Notes: generated by a model from the letters alone, not told the origin. A stretch of DNA of 64,000 nt from DASZBX01 sp035943635 (GCA_035943635.1 DASZBX010000064.1:1-64000), one strand, 5' to 3'. Shown: positions 36,433 to 45,913, counted from the stretch's first letter. Numbers and translations: made by a program.

Positions 36433-36754
36433 GCGGGCGCGGTTCGGCGCGGGATCAGTCGAACGGGTGGTTGTGGCCTGCCCCCGGGCCGGCCGTCGCG
36501 CCCGGGGCCGCCCCCGGCCTGCTCGGGGCCGGGCCGCGGGCCCGGGTCCGGCGGCCGCGCGCGGCCTGCGGCGAGGGTCCGAGCTGTGCGTCCGGGGCCC
36601 GGCCCCGGCGCGATCAAGCCCGGAATCCGGGTAGGGTACGTGATCGCCTCCCCGTGCCGGGCCACAGGGGACGGACGGGCCCCGGCCGGGGGCGCGGACC
36701 GGGGATGGTGCGAGTCGTGCCAGGCGGCGCGGCAGTCGGGAACAAGGAGGCACG
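36433..36754. other. Intergenic between cobL and the BluB-CobT gene
   Basis: 322 bp. The final 10 bp carry the AAGGAGG ribosome site of the next gene. A GTG-initiated frame overlapping the cobL stop exists but looks like composition noise. Scattered pieces reminiscent of a cobalamin riboswitch are not enough to call one. Confidence 0.4.
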
Positions 36755-39700
36755 ATGACCACCGGGACCGAAGAGTTCGGGCCAGCCGAGTTCGGCGGGG
36801 GCGACCAGGAGCCGCCGTACGCCGACCAGGCGCAGGGCCCCGCTCAGCCGCCCCGCCCGCTGCCGAGCCGGTCGGGCCAGCCCCCGCGCCGCCGCCCGGA
36901 CCCGGGCCGGGCCGGCTACGGCGACCGGCCGCTGGACGTGCAGCTGCCGGACGAGCAGCTGCCCTGGATCGGCGGCGCCGGGGTCGGCTACGCCGAGGCC
37001 GTGTTCGGCGCGAACTCGCAGGCCGCGACCTCGGCCTCGCCGATCGGCCCGCGCTCGCGGCTGACCGCGCCCGGCCCGGCCGGCCAGCCGCAGCCGCCGT
37101 CCCCGGAGTTCGCCGAGTTCCCGCCGCAGCCCGAGTTCGGCAACGGCGACTTCCGCCAGGCCCAGCCGGACTTCCCGCCGTCCGGTTTCACCGAGTCCGA
37201 CTTCCGCCGCCCGGGCCCGGACGGCCCGGCGCGCGGCGACGGCCGCCGGCCCGGGGGGCAGCCGCCGCACCAGGTGGCCAGTTACGACGCCCCGACCACG
37301 GAGTTCTTCCCCGGCGCGTTCTACGACGAGCCGTTCCCGCCGCAGGGCGTGGAGCCGGAGCAGCAGTCGCTGCCGCCGCACCAGCCGCTGGGGGAGGAGC
37401 GTCAGCAGCAGCAGCCTGCGCAGCCGGAGTATGTGGACTACGGCAGCATCCCGCCGCAGAACCCGGGCAACGGCGGCGGCCACTGGACCGCGCGGTCGGA
37501 CCAGCAGGAGCAGCTGCCGCCGCAGCCGCAGGGACAACCGCAGGGGCAGGTGCCTCAGCCGGTTCAGCCGTTGCAGTCCGTCGGGCAGCTCGGTCAGCCG
37601 GTGCAGACGGGGCAGAACGCTCAGGCCGCTGCCGCCGCGGCCCAGCAGCAGGCTCAGCCGCTCGGTTCGCCGTTGCCTTCGTCCGGCTCGCACTCGCTGC
37701 CCGGGCAGGGCGGACAGGCCGGTCCGGTGGGACAGCCGGGCCAGTCGGGCCAGCCTGCGCAGGCCGGTCAGCCGGGCCAGGCGCAGGGCGCCCCCGGGCA
37801 GCCCGCGCCGCGCCGGGCCGCCACGATCCAGCCCGGCCTCCCGCATCCCGCGCGCGGGGACCAGGCCCGCCCGCAGGGGCTTGAGACGATGGCCCCGCCG
37901 CGTCGGGGCAGCCGTGCCGCGGCCACTCCGAGCGCGCCGGTCACCGGTCCGAGCGTGTTCGGCCAGTCCGGGCCGGTCGCCGCCGCTCCGGTCGAGCCTG
38001 TGCAGAACCAGCCGGTCTCCGGGCTGGTGCAGAGTGAGCCGGTCGTGACGCAGCCGTCCCCCGGCCCGCTGGCCGCCGCCGCGGCCGCAGCGGCGGCTGC
38101 CGCAGCTGCGGCTTCGGCCGTGGCCGCCGCGCCGCTGCAGACTCCGGTGCAGGCCCCGGCCGTGGTCGGCTCCGCTGTGCCCGACGCCGCTCAGTCCGCG
38201 CAGACTGCTCAAGGTGTCCAGCCCCAGGTCGCGCAGGCCGCTCAGACCGTTCAACCCCAGGTCGCTCCGGTGCAGCCGCCGCCGAGCGCTCCGCCGCTGC
38301 GGGCCGCGACCCGGGTGGGCGCGGCGGCCAACCGTCCGCTCCGGCCCCAGCCCGAACCGCAGGTGCAGGCCCAGCCGCAGGTGCAGATTCAGCCGCAGGC
38401 TCAGCCTCAGCCACAGGTTCACGTACAGCCCCAAGCGCAGGTTCCGCCTCCACCGCAGGTGCAGGTCCAGCCGGTGCAGCCGCCGGTTCACCCGGCCGAC
38501 CCGGCCGGTGAGCCGGACGAACTGGACGAGTCCGACGAGCTGATCGTCCCGTGGCAGGCCGTCGTCGCCCCGGCCCAGCCGCAGGCCGAGGCCGGACCGG
38601 CCCAGGCCGCCGGCGTCCCGGCAGCGGACTCAGGGCTCGAAGCCGAGGCCGACCTCGACCCCGACCCCGAGCTCGAATCCGCCGAGGCGCTCGACCCGGC
38701 ACAGTCGGAAGAAACGGCCGAGGCCCAGGACCAGCAGCTGTTCGAGGGCGAAGACCAGGGGCCGGACCCGGCCGCCGTCCCGCGCGGAACCCGCCGTCGC
38801 AGTGCTCAGCAATACCTCGCCGACGACCGGGAATCGCAGCCGGAGCAAGGCCAGGAGAACGACCAGGAGCAGGAGGACGAGATTCAGCCCCCTGTTCATC
38901 AGACCGCTCAATCAGTGTCCGCATTCGCCGCCGCGCAGCAGCCGGCCCCGCCACAGCCGCAGGCGCAGCCGCAGCCGCTGGTGCGCCAGCCGCGTCAGCA
39001 GCCTGCCGCACCCGTGGTCCAGACGGCCCCCGGCGGCCTGATCCCGGCCGGCGCCGAGGACTCGCTCCGGGCCCCCGGGTACGACCACGAGACCCTTGCG
39101 GCCGTGTACCGGGTGATCCACGAGCGGCGGGACGTGCGCAACGACTTCCTGCCCGACCCGGTGCCGATCGAGATGCTCACCCGCATCCTCGAGGCCGCGC
39201 ACACCGCGCCCTCGGTCGGCTTCTCCCAGCCCTGGGACTTCCTGGTGATCCGCGACCAGGTGACCCGCGAGTCGATCCACGACCTCGCCGTGCGCCAGCG
39301 CCGCGCCTACGCCGCCTCGCTGCCCAAGGCCCGGGCCAAGGCCTTCGCCGCGCTCAAGATCGAGGCGATCCTGGAGACCCCGGTCAACATCGTGGTCACC
39401 TGCGACCCGACCCGGGGCGGGCGGCACACCCTCGGCCGGTACAGCCAGCCGATGATGGCCCCCTTCTCCTCCTGCCTGGCCGTGGAGAACCTCTGGCTGG
39501 CCGCCCGGGCCGAGGGCCTGGGCGTCGGCTGGGTCTCCTTCTTCGACGAGCGCGAACTGGCCGCCGTGCTCGACCTGCCCAACCACCTGCAGATCGTCGC
39601 GTACCTGTGCGTCGGCTTCGTCCGCCAGTTCCCGACCGAGCCCGAGCTGGCCGGCTCGGGCTGGGCCAAGCGCCGCCCGCTGTCCTGGGCCGTGCACGAG

Positions 39701-41092
39701 GAGACCTTCGGCCACCGCGCGATGCCCGGCGCCGAACCGATCTCGCTGCTCAACGAGACCATCGACGCCGTGCGCCAGCTCGACCCGGCCGCGATGGCCG
39801 CGGCCCGGGACCGGCAGAACCGGATGACCAAGCCGCCCGGCTCGCTCGGCCAGCTGGAGGCGGTGGCCGAGCAGCTGGCCGGCCTGGCCGGGGTCTGCCC
39901 GCCGCCCGCGCCGGAACCGGCCGCCCTGGCCGTGTTCGCCGGGGACCACGGCGTGCACGCGCAGGGCGTCACCCCCTGGCCGCAGGAGGTCACCGCCCAG
40001 ATGGTCGGCAACTTCCTGGCCGGCGGCGCCGTGATCAACGCCTTCGCCAAGCAGGTCGGCGCCGAGGTGTGCGTGGTCGACGTCGGCGTGGCCGCGGACC
40101 TGACCGGCGAACCCGGCCTGATCCCGCGCAAGATCCGCTACGGCACCGCCGACATGACCCAGGGCCCGGCGATGTCCCGGTCCGAGGCGATCGAGGCGGT
40201 CGAGGCCGGCATCGAGACCGCCCGCGACCTGATCGCGGCCGGCAACCGCTGCCTGCTCACCGGCGACATGGGCATCGCGAACACGACCGCGTCGGCCGCC
40301 CTGATCGCGACCTTCACCGGCGCCAGCCCGGCCCAGGTGACCGGCTACGGCACCGGCATCGACGAGCAGACCTACGCCCACAAGGTCGAGGTCGTGCACC
40401 GCGCCCTGCACCTGCACCAGCCGGACCCGCTGGACCCGATCGGCGTCCTGGCGGCGTTCGGCGGCCTCGAACACGCGGCCCTGGCCGGCTTCATCCTCGG
40501 CGCGGCCGCCCTGCGCATCCCGGTGATCCTGGACGGCGTCATCGCGGGCGCCGCGGCTCTGGTCGCGCAGGCGCTGGCCCCGGAGAGCACCGCGGCGTGC
40601 GTGGCCGGGCACCGCTCGGCCGAACCGGGCCACGCCCTGGCGCTGGAGGCGCTGGAGATCAGCCCGCTGATCGACCTGGAACTGCGGCTCGGCGAGGGCT
40701 CCGGCGCGGCGCTGGCGCTGCCGCTGGTGGGCGCGGCGGTGCGGGCGTTGCGCGAGGTCGCGACGTTCGACGACGCCGGCGTGGCCGAGGCCGCGGTGGT
40801 CGCCCCGGCGGCGCCGCAGGCCGTTCAGGGGCAGGGGCACGCTCCTGCGCTTGGCCAGGGCCAGGGCGGCCTGAACGGTCAGGGCGGCCAGCCGCGTGCC
40901 GCCGCCCAGCCGCAGCAGGCGCAGGCTCCGGCCCGCGGGCAGGTCCAAGGCCAGGAGCAACCGGCCCACCAGGCCCAGGCTCAGGCCCAGCCGGTCCAGC
41001 AGCCCCGGATCCCGCAGGCCCGCTCCGCCGACCGTGCCCGTCCCGCCGCGGGCGTCCCGACGCCGCCGGCCGCCCAGGGCACCGAAGCATGA
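36755..41092 (+). CDS. BluB-CobT fusion with giant disordered N-terminal region
   Basis: Predicted 1445-aa protein. Residues about 1-770 are low-complexity, Pro/Gln/Ala-rich with a poly-Ala tract. About 775-985 are BluB (nitroreductase fold: HERRDVRNDF, APSVGFSQPWDFLVI, GVGWVSFFD), which makes 5,6-dimethylbenzimidazole from FMNH2. About 990-1345 are CobT (MTKPPGSLGQLE, AGDHGVHAQGV, LTGDMGIANTT, catalytic Glu in LGEGSGAAL), which activates that base for the lower ligand of B12. About 1355-1445 are another Gln-rich tail. Joining two consecutive steps in one chain allows channelling. AAGGAGG precedes the ATG. It overlaps the next gene by ATGA. Confidence 0.9.
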   Translation: MTTGTEEFGPAEFGGGDQEPPYADQAQGPAQPPRPLPSRSGQPPRRRPDPGRAGYGDRPLDVQLPDEQLPWIGGAGVGYAEAVFGANSQAATSASPIGPRSRLTAPGPAGQPQPPSPEFAEFPPQPEFGNGDFRQAQPDFPPSGFTESDFRRPGPDGPARGDGRRPGGQPPHQVASYDAPTTEFFPGAFYDEPFPPQGVEPEQQSLPPHQPLGEERQQQQPAQPEYVDYGSIPPQNPGNGGGHWTARSDQQEQLPPQPQGQPQGQVPQPVQPLQSVGQLGQPVQTGQNAQAAAAAAQQQAQPLGSPLPSSGSHSLPGQGGQAGPVGQPGQSGQPAQAGQPGQAQGAPGQPAPRRAATIQPGLPHPARGDQARPQGLETMAPPRRGSRAAATPSAPVTGPSVFGQSGPVAAAPVEPVQNQPVSGLVQSEPVVTQPSPGPLAAAAAAAAAAAAAASAVAAAPLQTPVQAPAVVGSAVPDAAQSAQTAQGVQPQVAQAAQTVQPQVAPVQPPPSAPPLRAATRVGAAANRPLRPQPEPQVQAQPQVQIQPQAQPQPQVHVQPQAQVPPPPQVQVQPVQPPVHPADPAGEPDELDESDELIVPWQAVVAPAQPQAEAGPAQAAGVPAADSGLEAEADLDPDPELESAEALDPAQSEETAEAQDQQLFEGEDQGPDPAAVPRGTRRRSAQQYLADDRESQPEQGQENDQEQEDEIQPPVHQTAQSVSAFAAAQQPAPPQPQAQPQPLVRQPRQQPAAPVVQTAPGGLIPAGAEDSLRAPGYDHETLAAVYRVIHERRDVRNDFLPDPVPIEMLTRILEAAHTAPSVGFSQPWDFLVIRDQVTRESIHDLAVRQRRAYAASLPKARAKAFAALKIEAILETPVNIVVTCDPTRGGRHTLGRYSQPMMAPFSSCLAVENLWLAARAEGLGVGWVSFFDERELAAVLDLPNHLQIVAYLCVGFVRQFPTEPELAGSGWAKRRPLSWAVHEETFGHRAMPGAEPISLLNETIDAVRQLDPAAMAAARDRQNRMTKPPGSLGQLEAVAEQLAGLAGVCPPPAPEPAALAVFAGDHGVHAQGVTPWPQEVTAQMVGNFLAGGAVINAFAKQVGAEVCVVDVGVAADLTGEPGLIPRKIRYGTADMTQGPAMSRSEAIEAVEAGIETARDLIAAGNRCLLTGDMGIANTTASAALIATFTGASPAQVTGYGTGIDEQTYAHKVEVVHRALHLHQPDPLDPIGVLAAFGGLEHAALAGFILGAAALRIPVILDGVIAGAAALVAQALAPESTAACVAGHRSAEPGHALALEALEISPLIDLELRLGEGSGAALALPLVGAAVRALREVATFDDAGVAEAAVVAPAAPQAVQGQGHAPALGQGQGGLNGQGGQPRAAAQPQQAQAPARGQVQGQEQPAHQAQAQAQPVQQPRIPQARSADRARPAAGVPTPPAAQGTEA

Positions 41093-42522
41093 GCGAGCCA
41101 CCCTATCTGGCCGGACTGCGCCTGGCCGGGCGCCGCTGCGTCGTGATCGGCGGCGGTCCGGTCGCGGCCCGCCGGGTGGCCGGACTGCTCGCGTCCGGCG
41201 CCGACGTGCACGTGATCTCGCCCGAGCTCACCCCCGCACTGGCCGCCCAGGTCGACGCCGGCTCCGCCGACGGCGTCGCTGCGTCCGAGGACGCGGCGCC
41301 GGAGTCCGAGTCCGTCCCCGACATATCCGCCGGCCACACTCCGCACGACGCCTTCGGCCCCCCGAGCGCCGCCCCGGACCCCGCCTCCGGCGCGCCCGCG
41401 GCCCGCCCGCCCGGCCGGATCAGCTGGACGCCCCGGGGCTACCAGATCGGCGACCTGGCCGGCGCGTGGTACGTGGTCGCCGCGACGAACGACCCCCTGG
41501 CCAACGCCGCGGCCGCCGCCGAGGCCGAAGCCGCCCGGATCTTCTGCTCCCGCGCCGACGACGCCGCGCTCTCCACCGCCTGGACCCCCGCGGTGGGCCA
41601 CCACGCGGGTGTGCAGATCGGCGTGCTCAGCCCCGGCGAACCGGCCGCGTCCGACCCCGAGGCGGCGCCGGGCCGCACTGGCGACCCGCGCCGCTCGGTC
41701 CAGGTCCGCGACGCCGTCCTGGACGGCCTGCGCACCGGCACGATCGCCGCGCCGCGCTTCCGCGCCCGGGCGGCCGGAGTGGCCCTGGTCGGCGGCGGCC
41801 CGGGCGACCCGGACCTGATCACCGTCCGCGGCCGCCGGGTGCTGGCCGAGGCTGATGTGGTGGTCGCGGACCGCCTGGCCCCGCAGCGGCTGCTCGACGA
41901 ACTGGCCCCCGAGGTCGAGATCATCGACGCCGCCAAGATCCCCTACGGGCGCGCCATGCCGCAGGAGGAGATCAACCGGATCCTGGTTGACCGGGCCCTG
42001 GCCGGGAAGTTCGTGGTGCGGCTCAAGGGCGGGGATCCGTATGTCTTCGGTCGCGGGTACGAGGAGTTGCTGGCCTGCGCCGAAGCGGGGATCGAGGTTA
42101 CTGTCGTGCCCGGGATAACCAGCGCGATCTCTGTGCCCAGTTTGGCCGGGGTCCCGGTGACCCATCGCGGGATGGCGCACGAGTTCACGGTGGTGTCCGG
42201 CCATTTGGCGCCTGACAATCCCAAGTCTCTGGTCGACTGGGCTGCGCTGGCCCGTCTGCGCGGCACTTTGGTGATGTTGATGGCGGTTGAGCGGATGGGG
42301 CCGATCGCTGAGGCGTTGCTCGCCAACGGCAAGAAGCCCGACACGCCTGTGACCGTCATCCAGGACGGCTCGCTGCCCGCTGAGCGGGTTGTTCGGTGCA
42401 CGCTTGATACGGTCGCTGCCGAGGTCCTCGCTCAGGGTGTGCGTCCGCCTGCCATCGTTGTTCTGGGGCCTGTTGCTGCGCTTGGCTCTGCTCTTTCTTC
42501 TTCCGGCCTTCTCGCTGACTGA
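41089..42522 (+). CDS. cysG: Siroheme synthase / uroporphyrinogen-III C-methyltransferase
   Basis: Predicted 477-aa two-domain enzyme. The N-terminal precorrin-2 dehydrogenase part has the NAD loop VIGGGPVAARRV. The C-terminal SUMT part (about 235-477) has LVGGGPGDPDLITVRG and RLKGGDPYVFGRG and methylates uroporphyrinogen III to precorrin-2, the entry to both siroheme and B12. An acidic Pro/Ala-rich insertion of about 60 residues splits the dehydrogenase domain. It starts inside the stop of the BluB-CobT gene (ATGA), so translation is probably coupled. The last 450 bp have clearly lower GC at third positions than the rest. Confidence 0.9.
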   Translation: MSEPPYLAGLRLAGRRCVVIGGGPVAARRVAGLLASGADVHVISPELTPALAAQVDAGSADGVAASEDAAPESESVPDISAGHTPHDAFGPPSAAPDPASGAPAARPPGRISWTPRGYQIGDLAGAWYVVAATNDPLANAAAAAEAEAARIFCSRADDAALSTAWTPAVGHHAGVQIGVLSPGEPAASDPEAAPGRTGDPRRSVQVRDAVLDGLRTGTIAAPRFRARAAGVALVGGGPGDPDLITVRGRRVLAEADVVVADRLAPQRLLDELAPEVEIIDAAKIPYGRAMPQEEINRILVDRALAGKFVVRLKGGDPYVFGRGYEELLACAEAGIEVTVVPGITSAISVPSLAGVPVTHRGMAHEFTVVSGHLAPDNPKSLVDWAALARLRGTLVMLMAVERMGPIAEALLANGKKPDTPVTVIQDGSLPAERVVRCTLDTVAAEVLAQGVRPPAIVVLGPVAALGSALSSSGLLAD

Positions 42523-42638
42523 TCCGCTATCACTTCTACTGCTTCTACTACTGCTATCGCTTCTACTTCGCTCCGCCCCGCTGCGCCGCTTCCCTCGCGG
42601 CCGCAGCAGTTTTTCTCGTTATTCGGTCGCCCTGCCGC

Positions 42639-43757
42639 TCAGCCACCGTCCCCATGAAATGCCCGCCGGTAAGCCGAGGGCGGCGCCCCCACGATCCGCC
42701 CGAAATGCCGCCGGAACCCGGCCGGATCGGCCAACCCGACCGCCGCCCCGATCTCCTCCACCGACGCGCCCTCAGCCGTCTCCAACAACGCCCGCGCCGC
42801 CGCCACCCGCTGCGCCACCAGCCAGCGCAGCGGCGACGTACCGTTCACCCGAGCGAACTGCCGGATGTACGTGCGCTCCGACATGACCGCGACACGGGCC
42901 AGGTCCGCCACCACGATGCGTTCGGCCAGGTTCTCCAACGCCCACGCCATCGACCGCGCCACGCCCCCGTCCGAGGCGTCCACCGGCCGTACGCCGCCCT
43001 CGATGAACTGCGCCTGCCCGCCGTCCCGATGCGGCGGCAGCACGAGCCGCCGAGCCACCGAGTTGGCCACCGCGGCGCCGAAGTCCAACCGGACCAGGTG
43101 CAGGCACAGATCCAGTCCGGCCGCACTGCCCGCACTGGTCAGAACCTGGCCGCCGTCGACGTAGAGCACATCCGGGTTGACTCGGACCTCTGGAAACCGG
43201 TGCGCGAGTAAGTCCGCATACTGCCAGTGAGTGGTAGCCGCCCGTCCGTCTAGCAACCCTGCCGCAGCCAATGCGAAGGCTCCTGAGCAGATCGATACGA
43301 TCCGCGCGCCGCGGGCATGTCCGCGACGTAGGGCGCCGATCAGTCCGGGCGACACGGCTCCGCGGACGTCCGGCACGGCCGTCACGATGAGCGTGTCTGC
43401 AGCGGCGAACTCGTCGAGCCCATACCCGGCAACGATGCTGACCCCGCCGACCACCGGCATCGGCCCCTGGGTTTCGGCACAGACCTTGAGGTCGTACCAC
43501 CCGCGCCCCAACGAGAACTCCGCCGCCAACTCCGGTCGCGCCAGCCCGAACACCTCGATCACGCATCCGAGCTCGAACGGATTCATCCCTGCGAACGCGA
43601 AGACTGCCACGCTGGGGGCTTTCCCGTCTCCGCGTGCGTCGTCGTGCCCGTTCCCCTCCCCTTCGCCTCGCACCCCCGCCCCACGACTACCGATTGAAAC
43701 CGGCACAGCGCGTCCGCCCCAGGACGCATTCGCTGCCGTATCTGCTTCCCCACTCAT
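42639..43757 (-). CDS. GlxA-like transcriptional regulator (DJ-1/PfpI + AraC)
   Basis: Predicted 372-aa regulator. After a 45-residue polar leader, residues about 48-225 are a DJ-1/PfpI glutamine-amidotransferase-like domain (FAFAGMNPFELGCVIEVFGL, IVSICSGAFALAAAGLLDG). The last 100 residues are an AraC helix-turn-helix pair (VMSERTYIRQFARVNGTSP, VGLADPAGFRRHFGRIVGAP). This architecture activates amine, arginine or nitrogen-related genes in several bacteria. Here it is divergent from a rhodanese gene that it may control. ATG start. Confidence 0.88.
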   Translation of the reverse strand: MSGEADTAANASWGGRAVPVSIGSRGAGVRGEGEGNGHDDARGDGKAPSVAVFAFAGMNPFELGCVIEVFGLARPELAAEFSLGRGWYDLKVCAETQGPMPVVGGVSIVAGYGLDEFAAADTLIVTAVPDVRGAVSPGLIGALRRGHARGARIVSICSGAFALAAAGLLDGRAATTHWQYADLLAHRFPEVRVNPDVLYVDGGQVLTSAGSAAGLDLCLHLVRLDFGAAVANSVARRLVLPPHRDGGQAQFIEGGVRPVDASDGGVARSMAWALENLAERIVVADLARVAVMSERTYIRQFARVNGTSPLRWLVAQRVAAARALLETAEGASVEEIGAAVGLADPAGFRRHFGRIVGAPPSAYRRAFHGDGG

Positions 43758-43827
43758 AGCGTGATCCTATCGCTCAATGTCTTTCACGCCACTTCTGCCC
43801 TCCACCCCCGCATGAAACCCTTTTCCC

Positions 43828-44391
43828 ATGCCCACCTCACCCTTTACCGACGCCGCCCCCTCCACTCCTGCCTCCGTCACCACTCCACCCGCTCCATCCG
43901 CTCCACCCATCCCACCCACTCCACCCACCCCGTCCTCATCAGTCCTATCCGTCCCCACCGCCCCGAACGACGTCGCACTAGCCCACTTCGCAGCCCGCCT
44001 CTCCTTCGAAGCCGACGTATCCGACGTCCACGCCGACCTGTCCGCCGGAATCCCCGACCTGATCATCGTCGACTCCCGCTCCCAGGAATCCTGGGACCAA
44101 GGCCACATCCCCGGCGCAATCCACCTCCCGACCAGCGAAATCGCCCACCGGGCCGCCCACGAGGTCCCCGCCGGCGTAACCGTGGTCACCTACTGCTGGG
44201 GCCCCGCCTGCAACGGCGCGACCCGAGCCGCCCTGGAGTTCGCCAAGCTCGGCTACCCGGTCAAGGAACTCATCGGCGGCTTCGAGTACTGGACCCGCGA
44301 AGGTTTCCCGTACCAATCCCGGCGGGGCCTACGCGAACCCGCCGTCGACCCCCTCACCGCCCCCACCAGCGGCGCCTCCTGCGCCTGCTGA
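43828..44391 (+). CDS. Rhodanese-like sulfurtransferase
   Basis: Predicted 187-aa protein. The first 50 residues are Pro/Ser/Thr-rich. Residues about 55-175 are a single rhodanese domain (LIIVDSRSQESWDQGHIPGA), with the active-site cysteine in YCWGPACNGAT. It ends in CAC. It transfers sulfane sulfur to an unknown acceptor. It is divergent from the GlxA-like regulator 70 bp away. The next feature is the tRNA that carries the integrated element. Confidence 0.88.
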   Translation: MPTSPFTDAAPSTPASVTTPPAPSAPPIPPTPPTPSSSVLSVPTAPNDVALAHFAARLSFEADVSDVHADLSAGIPDLIIVDSRSQESWDQGHIPGAIHLPTSEIAHRAAHEVPAGVTVVTYCWGPACNGATRAALEFAKLGYPVKELIGGFEYWTREGFPYQSRRGLREPAVDPLTAPTSGASCAC

Positions 44392-44488
44392 CCACCACTT
44401 CTCCCAGCTCATCCATCACAAAGAGTGACCCCGTTCCCTATCCGTTCGTAGATCCGCCCCGCGATCTGCTAGAGTTTTGCTCGTTCCC

Positions 44489-44560
44489 GGGCGATTAGCT
44501 CAGCGGGAGAGCACTGCCTTCACACGGCAGGGGTCACTGGTTCGATCCCAGTATCGCCCA
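44489..44560 (+). tRNA. tRNA-Val (anticodon CAC)
   Basis: This 72-nt cloverleaf has acceptor stem GGGCGAT/ATCGCCC with discriminator A and anticodon stem CTGCC/GGCAG around TTCACAC (anticodon CAC). The T arm, ACTGG-TTCGATC-CCAGT, is complete, and no CCA is encoded. The integrase gene of a conjugative element begins 100 bp downstream on the opposite strand, so the 3' part of this tRNA is the likely attachment core, restored on integration. Confidence 0.95.
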
Positions 44561-44573
44561 CAGTCTGACCAGC

Positions 44574-44610
44574 AAAAAGCCCCCTTCGCGATCTCGCGGA
44601 GGGGGCTTTT
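44574..44610. terminator. Bidirectional rho-independent terminator
   Basis: AAAAGCCCCCT and AGGGGGCTTTT enclose a loop between the tRNA and the integrase gene. Both strands end in a T-run, so it can stop the tRNA transcript from the left and the int/xis transcript from the right. Confidence 0.85.
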
Positions 44611-44659
44611 AGCGTGCTGGGTGACAAAGTGGGAGACAAACAGGGAACCGGCGTGATGA

Positions 44660-45913
44660 TTACCGGTCAGAATTGCGGTTCGGGAACAAAGCGTCCATCG
44701 CTTGGGCGCCCTCCTGGATCACGGGTTTGATCTGGTGGCGGTAGACGGTTTCGGTAACGAGCGTGCTTTCGTGGCCGACCAATCGGGAGATGTCCTCGAT
44801 CGCCACTCCGGAGGCCGACAGGAGCGAGACGAAGCTGTGGCGCAGTTCCCTCGGCGTCCAGTCGGCCGGGGCCAGCCCGGTGAGCTTGACGACCCGGCGG
44901 AACGCCAGGCGTACATTGCGTGCGTCTTTGACGGTGCCGTGGCTGGTTGGGAAGACGAGCGCGTTCTCCGTCCAGGCGCGAACGCGCGCGGGCGAGCTGG
45001 GGCGCAGGTCTCGCTTTGTCGCGCGTGCCCGGGCGTCGGCCTGCTCTTCCCAGTGGGCGAGCAGGACATCGACGCAGCGTTGGGGGAGCGCAAGCGTACG
45101 ACGGGACTTCTTGGTCTTGGTGTCCTTGCTTTCCCGGTCGGCGGTCCAGACCATCATCGACGGTGGTACCGGCGGGGTAGCGTCGGGTTTGCCAAACAAG
45201 TCCACGTGGTCCCAGGTCAATGCACGCAGTTCCTCAGTCCGCGCACCGGTCAGCAGCGACAGCACGATGTAGGCGTTCATGCGGGTCTGGGCTGCGGCGT
45301 CCAACAGCGTTTCGGCCTGGTCGAACGTAAGCGCCTTGGACGGGCGGCCGGGCCGGCCTTTCGGTGTCTCGCACAGTACGACGACGTTGCGTTTGACGCG
45401 GTCACGGGATTGGGCGCGGTCGATCGATCGCTTGAGGATCGAACGGACCTTGGACAGGGTGGAACTGGCGAGGATCGCGGATTTCTCGATGAGCCAGTCT
45501 TCGACTTCCTCCGGAGTCAGTTCACGTAGTTGCCGTGCGCCGAGAGCCGGGATGATGTGCTTGTCAGCGTGCTGCTGGGTTGTCTTCTTGGTGGACTCGG
45601 CCCGGTTGTGCTGACCGTAGGTGAGCCAGTCGCGTACGGCGTCTGCGACAGTGAAGCTTCCAGCCTTGGTCTTGTGGCCATCATCGAGGTCGCGCTGAAT
45701 TTCCTTGAGCTTCTTGGTGGCTTCGGTCTTGGTTTTGCCCCGCGCTTTGCGCACGATGCGTCGGCCGTTGGGGCGGTAGCCGACTGTGATTTCGGCGGTC
45801 CAACGTTCGCGGTCCTTGTCCCAGTACAGTCCGCCATCGCCGTGGTTACGGTACTTGCGCGGCGTGGGCTTGCCAATGTTCTCCTCGTTCTCTTCGGCAT
45901 TGTCGTCGGTCAT
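44660..45913 (-). CDS. int: Tyrosine recombinase (integrase) of the AICE
   Basis: Predicted 417-aa site-specific recombinase. An N-terminal AP2-like arm domain (GDGGLYWDKDRERWTAEITV) and a SAM-like core-binding domain precede the catalytic domain (about 190-400), with Arg in LTGARTEELRAL, TPRELRHSFVS, LVGHES and the nucleophile Tyr in TVYRHQI. The first His of the usual HxxR box is Arg (RELR), as I recall from related AICE integrases. It lies next to tRNA-Val and starts inside the xis stop (ATGA), so the two are translationally coupled. Confidence 0.93.
   Translation of the reverse strand: MTDDNAEENEENIGKPTPRKYRNHGDGGLYWDKDRERWTAEITVGYRPNGRRIVRKARGKTKTEATKKLKEIQRDLDDGHKTKAGSFTVADAVRDWLTYGQHNRAESTKKTTQQHADKHIIPALGARQLRELTPEEVEDWLIEKSAILASSTLSKVRSILKRSIDRAQSRDRVKRNVVVLCETPKGRPGRPSKALTFDQAETLLDAAAQTRMNAYIVLSLLTGARTEELRALTWDHVDLFGKPDATPPVPPSMMVWTADRESKDTKTKKSRRTLALPQRCVDVLLAHWEEQADARARATKRDLRPSSPARVRAWTENALVFPTSHGTVKDARNVRLAFRRVVKLTGLAPADWTPRELRHSFVSLLSASGVAIEDISRLVGHESTLVTETVYRHQIKPVIQEGAQAMDALFPNRNSDR

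Noticed and set aside
36600..36754. Possible cobalamin riboswitch before the BluB-CobT gene
   Set aside because: Short pieces such as GGAATCCGG and GCCACAG recall the class, but the B12 box and the ordered helices are not present. A covariance-model search with a significant hit would be needed.
36414..36758. GTG-initiated frame of 114 codons overlapping the cobL stop
   Set aside because: Arg/Gly/Pro-rich with no family-like features and no ribosome site; it overlaps the strong ribosome site of the next gene.
32752..36762. Uninterrupted antisense frame of about 1340 codons
   Set aside because: Shadow of the caspase-like and cobL genes; no motif and no start signal.
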